From Methanobacteriota archaeon (lineage in GTDB: Archaea; Halobacteriota; Methanomicrobia; Methanomicrobiales; Methanoculleaceae), in the NCBI GenBank assembly GCA_023457135.1, contig JAEWMO010000149.1, forward strand, positions 1 to 15,141: a DNA stretch of 15,141 nt. The letters run 5' to 3'. Position 1 is the first letter of the stretch; every line of letters begins with the position of its first letter. The position numbers and the translations under genes are program-made. The notes under the pieces are model-generated. The model was given only the letters and a program-made list of their open reading frames with translations, was not told the origin of the DNA and did not search any database. Of this stretch, positions 6,220 to 12,908 are shown one piece after another.

Positions 6220-6884
6220 TGAGAGCAGTCTGTCTTCTATCGGGCGGCATGGACTCCACCACGCTCGCCTACGTCGCAAAGGATATGGGCTACGATATCA
6301 TCGCGCTCCACTTCACCTACGGCCAGCGGACGGAGGCAAAGGAGCGCGAGTGCGCTCAAGCGATTGCGGGTCTGCTCGGCGCACGGGAGTTCGTCGAGAT
6401 CAGCCTCGAGCACTTCAAGAAGATCGGGGCGTCGAGCCTGACGGATGAGAGTCTCCCGGTCGAGGAGTATGCCGGCGAGGAGGAAGGGATACCGAGCACC
6501 TACGTCCCCTTCCGGAACGCCAACCTCCTCGCCATCGCGACGAGCCTCGCGGAGGCCCGGCGGGCGGAGGCGATCTTCATCGGCGTCCAGACCGGGGACT
6601 ACCCGGGCTACCCCGACTGCCGGCCGGAGTTCATCGAGGCGTTCCAGCGGGCGGTGGATCTCGGCACGGCCGCCGATCCCCGGATCACCCTGATGACGCC
6701 CTTCGTCCGGAAGACGAAGGTGGATATCATCAAAACGGGCCTCGCCCTCGGCGTCCCCTACGAGGAGACCTGGTCCTGCTACCAGAATAACGACCGGGCC
6801 TGCGGCGTCTGCTCCTCCTGCCACTACCGGCGGGAGGCGTTTCGCGACCTCGGCCTCAAAGACCCGATCGCCTACGAGAGGTGA
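6216..6884 (+). CDS. queC: 7-cyano-7-deazaguanine (preQ0) synthase (QueC)
   Basis: QueC converts 7-carboxy-7-deazaguanine to preQ0 with ATP and ammonia; preQ0 is the base that archaeal TGT inserts into tRNA. The 222 residues have the PP-loop SGGMDS (9-14), the conserved YPDCRPEF (132-139) and four zinc cysteines near the end (Cys188, 196, 199, 202). Two ATGs, at 6216 and 6219, are possible; the first overlaps the queE stop as ATGA, the second as TGATG. The frame stays open far upstream of 6216, but that part is the shadow of queE. The NUDIX gene follows after 3 bases. Confidence 0.95.
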   Translation: MMRAVCLLSGGMDSTTLAYVAKDMGYDIIALHFTYGQRTEAKERECAQAIAGLLGAREFVEISLEHFKKIGASSLTDESLPVEEYAGEEEGIPSTYVPFRNANLLAIATSLAEARRAEAIFIGVQTGDYPGYPDCRPEFIEAFQRAVDLGTAADPRITLMTPFVRKTKVDIIKTGLALGVPYEETWSCYQNNDRACGVCSSCHYRREAFRDLGLKDPIAYER

Positions 6885-6887
6885 GCC

Positions 6888-7382
6888 ATGGAGATCTATC
6901 GCGGCAGAAGGCTCACCATCGAGAAGAAGGAGGCCGTTCTCCCGAACGGGACGACGAAGGAACGGGTGGTCGTCCACCCCGGCGGAGCGGTTGCGATCCT
7001 CCCGGTCGAGGGAGAGGACTGCTACCTCCTCCGGCAGTACCGATTCGCCGTCGACGACTACATCTATGAAGCGCCGGCAGGCACCATCGACGAGGGCGAG
7101 GAGCCGCACGAGACCGCGTATCGGGAGCTGATCGAGGAGACCGGGATGAAGGCGGAGCGGTTCGTCCCGAAGGGCTGGATCTACCCCTCCCCCGGCTACA
7201 CCGACGAGCGGATCTGGCTCTACCTCGCAGAAGGCCTCTCCCCCTGCTCGGACTACGGGATGGACGACGACGAGGTGATCGAGGTCATCCGCGTCCCGGT
7301 GACGGAGTTAAAGGCGATGATTGCAGACGGCCGGATCGTCGATGCAAAGACGATCTGCCTTGCCTGCCGCTGCCTTCAGTGA
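6888..7382 (+). CDS. NUDIX hydrolase, ADP-ribose pyrophosphatase-like
   Basis: Enzymes of this type split nucleoside diphosphates linked to another group, such as ADP-ribose into AMP and ribose 5-phosphate. The 164 residues contain a complete Nudix box at 65-87: Gly65, Glu71, Arg79-Glu80, Glu83-Glu84 and Gly86, which hold the metal and catalyse. SPGYTDE shortly after the box is typical of ADP-ribose pyrophosphatases. The start has a good ribosome binding site, GAGGTGA, overlapping the queC stop, and lies 3 bases after it, so it is the last gene of the queD-queE-queC transcript. Its real substrate cannot be read from sequence; a housekeeping or nucleotide-cleaning role is as likely as a link to deazapurine synthesis. 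Confidence 0.85.
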   Translation: MEIYRGRRLTIEKKEAVLPNGTTKERVVVHPGGAVAILPVEGEDCYLLRQYRFAVDDYIYEAPAGTIDEGEEPHETAYRELIEETGMKAERFVPKGWIYPSPGYTDERIWLYLAEGLSPCSDYGMDDDEVIEVIRVPVTELKAMIADGRIVDAKTICLACRCLQ

Positions 7383-7394
7383 GAGCGCGCAGAA

Positions 7395-7410
7395 CGCCTG
7401 CGGAGAGGCG
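7395..7410. repeat. Small hairpin after the NUDIX gene
   Basis: CGCCT and AGGCG arms flank a 6-base loop just after the NUDIX stop codon. There is no T-run after it, so a terminator role is weak. It may mark the end of the queuosine-pathway transcript. Confidence 0.25.
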
Positions 7411-7423
7411 CGATGGATGTGCG

Positions 7424-7433
7424 CATATTTATG
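7424..7433 (+). promoter_or_regulatory. Candidate TATA box for prf1-argS-taw1-sepS
   Basis: CATATTTATG lies in an otherwise GC-rich gap and predicts a transcription start near 7453, leaving a leader of about 45 bases that keeps the ribosome binding site GGTGA (7490-7494). A second element, GATATATG (7463-7470), would start so close to the ATG that the binding site would be lost, so it is less likely. An 8-bp palindrome TCCGCGGA lies at 7437-7444. Confidence 0.5.
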
Positions 7434-7500
7434 CCTTCCGCGGAGAAACTCATAGTAGCTTCGATATATGAACAATCTTTGGCAAGCCCGGTGAACCCTA

Positions 7501-8778
7501 ATGGAAGAGACACAACCACAAGAGATGGATACCGCGCGAAAGCGCTACGAATTTAAAAAAATGCTCGAGAGGCTTGCGGAGAAGGAAGGGAGCGGTACCG
7601 AGCTGATCACCCTCTATATACCTCCGGATAAGCAGATATACGACGTGACCGCCCAGCTCCGCGACGAGTTCGGGCAGTGTGCGAACATCAAGAGCAAACA
7701 GACCAGGACAAACGTCCAGAGTGCCATATCCTCCATTCTCTCCCGCCTGAAGTACTACAAGCGTCCGCCGGAGCACGGCATGGCGGTCTTCTGCGGCACG
7801 ATCAATATCGGCGGCGACCGTACCGACCTCGACTGCGAGATCATCGAGCCGCCCGAGCCGCTTGCCACCTACATGTACCGCTGCAGCTCCACCTTCGAGC
7901 TCGAGCCTCTCCAGCAGATGCTCGGCGAGAAGGAGGTCTACGGCCTGATCGTCATCGACCGGCGTGAGGCCTACGTCGGGTTTCTGCGGGGCAACAGGAT
8001 CGAAGCGGTACGCGGCGCCACCTCGACCGTCCCCGGCAAACAACGGAAGGGTGGTCAGTCGAGCGTCCGTTTCCAGCGGCTGCGGCTGATCGCCATCAAT
8101 GAGTTCTACAAGAAGGTCGGCGACCTCGCGAGCGAGATCTTCCTCGCCGAGAAGGACTTCTTCGAGCGGTTCAAGGGCGTGCTGATCGGCGGCCCGACCC
8201 CGACGAAGGAGGAGTTCGAGGCAGGCGGCTACCTTCACCACGAACTACAGAAGCGGATCATCGGGCTCTTCGATGTCGCCTACACGAACGAGTCGGGGCT
8301 TGCCGAGCTCGTCGAGAACGCTTCTGATGCCTTAAAGGGCCTTGACATCATCAAGGAGAAGAACGTGATGAACCGGTTCCTCCAGGAGCTGGTCAAGGAT
8401 GACGGAGCGTCTTCCTACGGCGAGGAGAGCGTCAGGAAGAACCTGGAGATCGGCGCCGTCGACACCCTCCTCCTCTCCGACAAGCTCCGGAGAGCCCGGC
8501 TGAAACTTGCCTGTCCGACCGGCGACTACACCGAGGAGCGGACGGTCAGCCTCGAACCCGGCAAGCACATCAAGGACCTCGACTTCGGCACCTGCCCGAA
8601 CGACGGCTCCCCTCTCTACGTGGCCGAGGAGTCCGATATCATCGATGAACTGACCGCACTCGCAGACCAGAGCAGCGCGACGGTCAAGATCATATCGGAC
8701 GATTTCGAAGAAGGTTCAATGCTCTACAACGCTTTCGGCGGGATCGCAGCGATCCTGCGTTACAGGACCGGATACTGA
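7501..8778 (+). CDS. prf1: Peptide chain release factor aRF1
   Basis: aRF1 reads all three stop codons in the ribosomal A site and triggers release of the finished protein. The 425 residues are full length. NIKS (62-65) and YxCxxxF (126-132) form the stop-codon reading domain; GGQ at 184-186 is the catalytic tip. The C-terminal domain that meets the recycling ATPase ABCE1 follows. The intact GGQ and NIKS separate it from Pelota. GGTGA lies 6 bases before the ATG. It leads a four-gene translation operon; its stop TGA shares one base with the argS ATG (TGATG), so argS is probably translated by re-initiation. Confidence 0.97.
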   Translation: MEETQPQEMDTARKRYEFKKMLERLAEKEGSGTELITLYIPPDKQIYDVTAQLRDEFGQCANIKSKQTRTNVQSAISSILSRLKYYKRPPEHGMAVFCGTINIGGDRTDLDCEIIEPPEPLATYMYRCSSTFELEPLQQMLGEKEVYGLIVIDRREAYVGFLRGNRIEAVRGATSTVPGKQRKGGQSSVRFQRLRLIAINEFYKKVGDLASEIFLAEKDFFERFKGVLIGGPTPTKEEFEAGGYLHHELQKRIIGLFDVAYTNESGLAELVENASDALKGLDIIKEKNVMNRFLQELVKDDGASSYGEESVRKNLEIGAVDTLLLSDKLRRARLKLACPTGDYTEERTVSLEPGKHIKDLDFGTCPNDGSPLYVAEESDIIDELTALADQSSATVKIISDDFEEGSMLYNAFGGIAAILRYRTGY

Positions 8779-10442
8779 TGTTCCAGGAGAAGTACCACCA
8801 GATAGAGCGCATGCTCCGCGCATGCACCGGTGAAGAGGATGTCCTCCTCACGACAGGCGGGGATCACGCCGATCTCGCCTCAACGATAGCGTTCAAACTT
8901 GCGAAGAAGGAGAAGCGGGCTCCCGCGAAGATCGCCGCCGATATTGCGGAGAAGCTTGCGGCAGACCCCTCGCTCGGCGATATCAGGGTCGAGGCGGCCG
9001 GGCCCTACGTCAACTTCCGGTTCGGCCCCACGCTCCTCGCCGAGGCTGTCCGTGAGGCGCTTGATCCCGGCTACGGGGCTCTCCAGCGCCGTTCCGGACG
9101 GGTCATCCTCGAACACACGAGCGCGAACCCGAACGGCCCGCTGCACGTCGGCCACATCAGGAACACCGTCATCGGCGACTCCCTCGCCCGGGCCTTCCGG
9201 AAGGCCGGACACGCGCTCGAGGTGCAGTATTATCTCAATGATATGGGCCGCCAGATCGCCATCGTCTCCTGGGGGTTCGATAACCTCGATATCCCCCGCA
9301 AGGAGGGCGAGAAACCGGACCACTACGTCGCGAGGGTCTACATCGCGGCGAACCGGGAGCTTGAGAAGAATCCGGAGATCGTCAAAGAGATCGACCACCT
9401 CATGCAGCTTGTGGAGCGCGGGGATGCCGAGACCGTGAAAAAGTTCCGCACGGCCGTCTCCCTCTGCGCCGAGGGGATCAGGGCGACCCTCGCGGCCCTG
9501 AACGCCCACCACGACCGGTTCGTCTGGGAGAGCGACTTTGTCCGGATCGGCGACGTCGACCGGATCATCGAGCGGATCCGGCGCCTGCCGCAGGCCCACG
9601 AGGACGAGACCCTCTGGGTCGACCTCACCGAGCAGGGGTTCGAGAAGAAGTACATCCTCCGGCGGAGCGACGGCACGTCGGTCTACAGCACCCGCGACCT
9701 CGCCTACCATGTCTGGAAGGGACGCAACTACGACAGGATGATCGACGTCCTCGGCGCGGACCACAAACTGATCGGCGCCCAGCTCCAGGCCACCCTCAAA
9801 CTCCTCGGCGAGCAGCCGCCCGAGATCGTCCACTTCGAGTTCGTCTCCCTTCCCGAAGGCTCGATGAGCACCCGGGCAGGCAAGTTCGTCTCGGCGGACG
9901 AGCTCATCGAGGAGGTTGCCGCGAAGGCGTATGACGAGGTGACCACGCGCCGGCCGGAGCTCTCCGAGGAGGAGCGGCGGGCAATCGCGAACTCGGTCGC
10001 CATCGCCGCCATCCGCTACGACATCGTGAAGGTCTCCCCCGAGAAGAGCACGGTCTTTGACTGGAAGGAGGCTCTCGACTTCGAGCGGCAGAGCGGGCCC
10101 TACATCCAGTACGCCCACGCCCGTGCCTGCAGCATCCTTGAGAAGGCAGGGGACTTTACGCGGGCATACACGCTTGAGACCGACCACGAGGTCGCGCTCG
10201 CCCGGCACCTCGCCCGGTTCCCGGCCGTCATCGAGCAGACCGTCGAGGAACTCCGCCCGCACCTCATCGCCGCCTACGCCCGCGAGCTCGCCGATCTCTT
10301 CAACGCCTTCTACCACTACGACCCGGTCTTAAAAAGCGAGGGGGAGACCCGGAACAGCCGGCTCACCCTCGTGGACGCGGTCAGGAACACGCTGCAGGAG
10401 TCCCTCGCGACCCTCGGGATCGATGCGCTCAGAAGCATGTAA
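8778..10442 (+). CDS. argS: Arginyl-tRNA synthetase
   Basis: ArgRS charges tRNA-Arg with arginine and needs the tRNA bound to activate the amino acid. The 554 residues have the N-terminal add-on domain (about 1-90) that contacts the tRNA elbow, the class I catalytic core with HVGH (123-126) and, in place of KMSKS, SMSTRAG (362-368), as is common in ArgRS. A helical DALR anticodon-binding domain fills roughly 440-554. The start overlaps the prf1 stop by one base, and its own last 20 bases overlap taw1. No weakening of key motifs is seen. Confidence 0.96.
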   Translation: MFQEKYHQIERMLRACTGEEDVLLTTGGDHADLASTIAFKLAKKEKRAPAKIAADIAEKLAADPSLGDIRVEAAGPYVNFRFGPTLLAEAVREALDPGYGALQRRSGRVILEHTSANPNGPLHVGHIRNTVIGDSLARAFRKAGHALEVQYYLNDMGRQIAIVSWGFDNLDIPRKEGEKPDHYVARVYIAANRELEKNPEIVKEIDHLMQLVERGDAETVKKFRTAVSLCAEGIRATLAALNAHHDRFVWESDFVRIGDVDRIIERIRRLPQAHEDETLWVDLTEQGFEKKYILRRSDGTSVYSTRDLAYHVWKGRNYDRMIDVLGADHKLIGAQLQATLKLLGEQPPEIVHFEFVSLPEGSMSTRAGKFVSADELIEEVAAKAYDEVTTRRPELSEEERRAIANSVAIAAIRYDIVKVSPEKSTVFDWKEALDFERQSGPYIQYAHARACSILEKAGDFTRAYTLETDHEVALARHLARFPAVIEQTVEELRPHLIAAYARELADLFNAFYHYDPVLKSEGETRNSRLTLVDAVRNTLQESLATLGIDALRSM

Positions 10443-11316
10443 GGCCCTGCGGAAGCAGGGCTACCAGTTCGTCAGCCCCGCCTCCTCGGCGGCCGTCAAG
10501 CCCTGCATGTGGAACAAGCGGGCGCTCAGGGGCGGGGAGATGTGCTACAAGGCGCAGTTCTACGGCATCGAGAGCCACCGCTGCGTCCAGATGACCCCGA
10601 CCCTCAAATGCAACCAGCAGTGCCTCTTCTGCTGGCGGTCGTTCGAGCACGAGGTCGTGGAGGAGGAGGAGTGCCCGCCGGAAGCGATCATCGCAAACCT
10701 CCGCCGCCTCCAGAAGAGGGCGCTCTCGGGCTACAAGGTCTCGCCCTACGTCGCGCCGGAACGGTTCGCGGAGGCCCTCGACCCCACGATGGTCGCGATC
10801 TCCCTCTCGGGGGAGCCGACCTGTTACTCGCGCCTCCCGGAGCTCGTCGACGGCCTCAACGCCGACGGCTACACGACGTTCCTCGTCTCGAACGGCACTC
10901 ACCCGGACATCCTTGCCCGGTGCCGGCCCTACCAGGTCTACGTATCCCTCGACGCCCCCGACCGCGAGACCTATCTCCGGCTCTGCCGGCCGCAGGAGGA
11001 CTACTGGGACCGGATCCACGAGAGCCTTACCGGGCTCGCCGGCCGCCGGTCCGCCGTCCGCACCACCGTGGTCCGGGGCTACAACGACTTCTGCCCCGAG
11101 GGCTATGCGGCGCTCTACCAGGATTCCGGGGCAAGGTTCGTGGAAGTAAAGGGTTATATGTATCTGGGATACAGTAGGAACAGGCTGCAGAAGGACCAGA
11201 TGCCGGAACACGAGGATGTCAGGGCGTTTGCGGAGAAAATTGCGCAGCATTGCGATTATGTTATCAGAGACGAGAGCCCGGCAAGCCGGGTTGTCTGTCT
11301 GGAGCGGAAGATATGA
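10423..11316 (+). CDS. taw1: tRNA 4-demethylwyosine synthase (Taw1/TYW1)
   Basis: Taw1 builds the third ring of wyosine on m1G37 of tRNA-Phe, using pyruvate carbons and SAM, and so helps keep the reading frame. The 297 residues carry the radical SAM cysteines Cys63, Cys67 and Cys70 (CNQQCLFCW). Three further cysteines, Cys28, Cys41 and Cys54, spaced 13 apart, match the second iron-sulfur cluster known in archaeal Taw1. SGEPTCY follows in the core. The flavodoxin domain of eukaryotic TYW1 is absent, as expected in archaea. The start lies inside argS (20-base overlap), and the stop overlaps the sepS ATG as ATGA. Downstream wyosine genes (taw2, taw3) are not in the window. Confidence 0.94.
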   Translation: MRSEACKALRKQGYQFVSPASSAAVKPCMWNKRALRGGEMCYKAQFYGIESHRCVQMTPTLKCNQQCLFCWRSFEHEVVEEEECPPEAIIANLRRLQKRALSGYKVSPYVAPERFAEALDPTMVAISLSGEPTCYSRLPELVDGLNADGYTTFLVSNGTHPDILARCRPYQVYVSLDAPDRETYLRLCRPQEDYWDRIHESLTGLAGRRSAVRTTVVRGYNDFCPEGYAALYQDSGARFVEVKGYMYLGYSRNRLQKDQMPEHEDVRAFAEKIAQHCDYVIRDESPASRVVCLERKI

Positions 11317-12908
11317 GATTCGATGTTGAAGAGTTCAAGCAGAAGGCGAGAGAGGACTTCGAGCACGCATGGCACGAAGGGCCGTCGGTCCTGACCCCGG
11401 CAGGGGTTGGAGGCCGGTATCCCCGGCTGAAGTACACCCGGGCGACCCCGCACCCGATCTTCGAGATCGTCCAGCGGCTCCGCGAGACCTACCTTTCGAT
11501 GGGGTTTGACGAGGCGATAAACCCCCTGATCGTCGAGGAATCGGACATCTACCGGCAGTTCGGCCCCGAAGCGATGGCCGTCCTCGACAGGGTCTTCTAC
11601 CTCGGCGGCCTGCCCCGCCCGAACGTCGGGATTGCAAAGAAGCAGCTTGAGGAGATCGAGGGGATCCTCGGCCGTGCGCTGACGCCCCGGATCGAGGAGA
11701 AGCTCCGCGAGACCCTCCACGGCTACAAGAAGGGGACGATCGACGGCGACGAACTGACGCACGAGCTCGCGGCCGTGCTCGAGGCCGACGACGCGACCGT
11801 GGTCCACATCCTGGATGCGGTCTTCCCGGAGTTCCGGGAACTGGCTCCCGAATCGTCGCGGAACACCCTCCGGAGCCACATGACGAGCGGCTGGTTCATG
11901 ACGCTCTCCTCGATCTGGGAGAAGCGCCATCTCCCCATCAGGCTCTTCTCGATCGACCGGTGCTTCCGGCGCGAGCAGGAGGAGGGGCCCACCCGCCTGA
12001 TGACTTACCACTCGGCCTCCTGCGTCGTCGCGGGGGAGGACGTCACCCTCGAAGAGGGGAAAGCCATCAGTGAGGCCCTCCTCTCGGCATTCGGCTTTGA
12101 GGAGTTCCGGTTCCAGCCCGACGAGAAGCGGTCGAAGTACTACATGCCCGACACCCAGACGGAGGTCTACGCCCGCCACCCGGTCCTCGGCTGGGTGGAG
12201 GTCGCCACCTTCGGGATCTACTCGCCCTCGGCGCTCGCGGAGTACGGGATCGGTGTCCCGGTGATGAACCTCGGCCTCGGCGTGGAGCGGCTCGCGATGA
12301 TCGCCTACCAGTCTAACGACGTCCGCCAGCTGACCTACCCCCAGTTCTTCCCGCAGGACCTCTCCGACCGCGAGATCGCGGGTGCGGTCCACCTGCGTGC
12401 TGAGCCCGCATCGGCGGTCGGGAAGCGGATGGCGGATGCGATCCGCGCCACTGCCGCCGAGCACGCCGCCGCCCCCGGACCCTGTGCATTCACCGCGTGG
12501 ACCGGCGAGATTGCCGGGAGAGCGGTCGAGGTGATCGTCGAGGAGCCCGAGTCCAACACGAAGCTCTGCGGACCGGCCTGTTTTAACGAGGTCTATGTCC
12601 ACAACGGTGCGGTGCTCGGCGTCCCCGACACCGAGAAGTGGGCAGAGGTCAGAACGGAAGGAGTCTCGACCGGGATCACCTACCTCGACGCCGTGGCAGG
12701 CCTCGCCGCCGCCCGGATCGAGGAGGCCGCACGGTGCGGGGAGGGGACCACCGTCCAGGTGAAGATGTCGAAGCTCCCCTCCGACGTCAACCTCCGGATC
12801 GAGGAGTACGCGATGCGCTACGTCACCGACCACAACAAAAAGGTGGATCTGCGAGGCCCGGTCTTCCTGACGGTCCGCTCCGTCATCCGGGAGCAGCCGT
12901 CTCAATAA
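11313..12908 (+). CDS. sepS: O-phosphoseryl-tRNA(Cys) ligase (SepRS)
   Basis: SepRS charges tRNA-Cys with phosphoserine; SepCysS then converts it to cysteine, the route most methanogens use for Cys-tRNA. The 531 residues are close to the family's usual length. Class II motif 2 is at 216-229 (RCFRREQ core) and motif 3 at 321-330 (GLGVERLAMI). Thr191, Ser234 and Ser236 stand where known SepRS enzymes grip the phosphate (about three residues offset from the Archaeoglobus numbering). An insert of about 100-180 lies between motifs 1 and 2. The ATG overlaps the taw1 stop. The frame is open back to 11250, but that part is the taw1 tail. The end overlaps otsAB by 26 bases, tail to tail. SepCysS is not in the window. 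Confidence 0.96.
   Translation: MRFDVEEFKQKAREDFEHAWHEGPSVLTPAGVGGRYPRLKYTRATPHPIFEIVQRLRETYLSMGFDEAINPLIVEESDIYRQFGPEAMAVLDRVFYLGGLPRPNVGIAKKQLEEIEGILGRALTPRIEEKLRETLHGYKKGTIDGDELTHELAAVLEADDATVVHILDAVFPEFRELAPESSRNTLRSHMTSGWFMTLSSIWEKRHLPIRLFSIDRCFRREQEEGPTRLMTYHSASCVVAGEDVTLEEGKAISEALLSAFGFEEFRFQPDEKRSKYYMPDTQTEVYARHPVLGWVEVATFGIYSPSALAEYGIGVPVMNLGLGVERLAMIAYQSNDVRQLTYPQFFPQDLSDREIAGAVHLRAEPASAVGKRMADAIRATAAEHAAAPGPCAFTAWTGEIAGRAVEVIVEEPESNTKLCGPACFNEVYVHNGAVLGVPDTEKWAEVRTEGVSTGITYLDAVAGLAAARIEEAARCGEGTTVQVKMSKLPSDVNLRIEEYAMRYVTDHNKKVDLRGPVFLTVRSVIREQPSQ
12837..12841 (-). terminator. Possible oligo-T stop for otsAB inside sepS
   Basis: The minus strand has T5 (then G, TT) about 42 bases past the otsAB stop, within the sepS coding sequence. 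It is a short run and could be a weak archaeal terminator; nothing better is seen nearby. Confidence 0.3.

Noticed and set aside
7383..7500. A small gene between the NUDIX gene and prf1
   Set aside because: No frame of useful length with a ribosome binding site; the interval is explained by a promoter and a small hairpin.
8880..10316. A 478-codon open frame opposite argS
   Set aside because: Same codon-bias effect; the sense frame is a complete ArgRS with HVGH and DALR regions.
11256..12905. A 549-codon open frame on the strand opposite sepS, nearly its full length
   Set aside because: GC-rich codon bias leaves the opposite frame open. The peptide is charged and low in typical motifs, while the sense strand encodes SepRS with all key residues.
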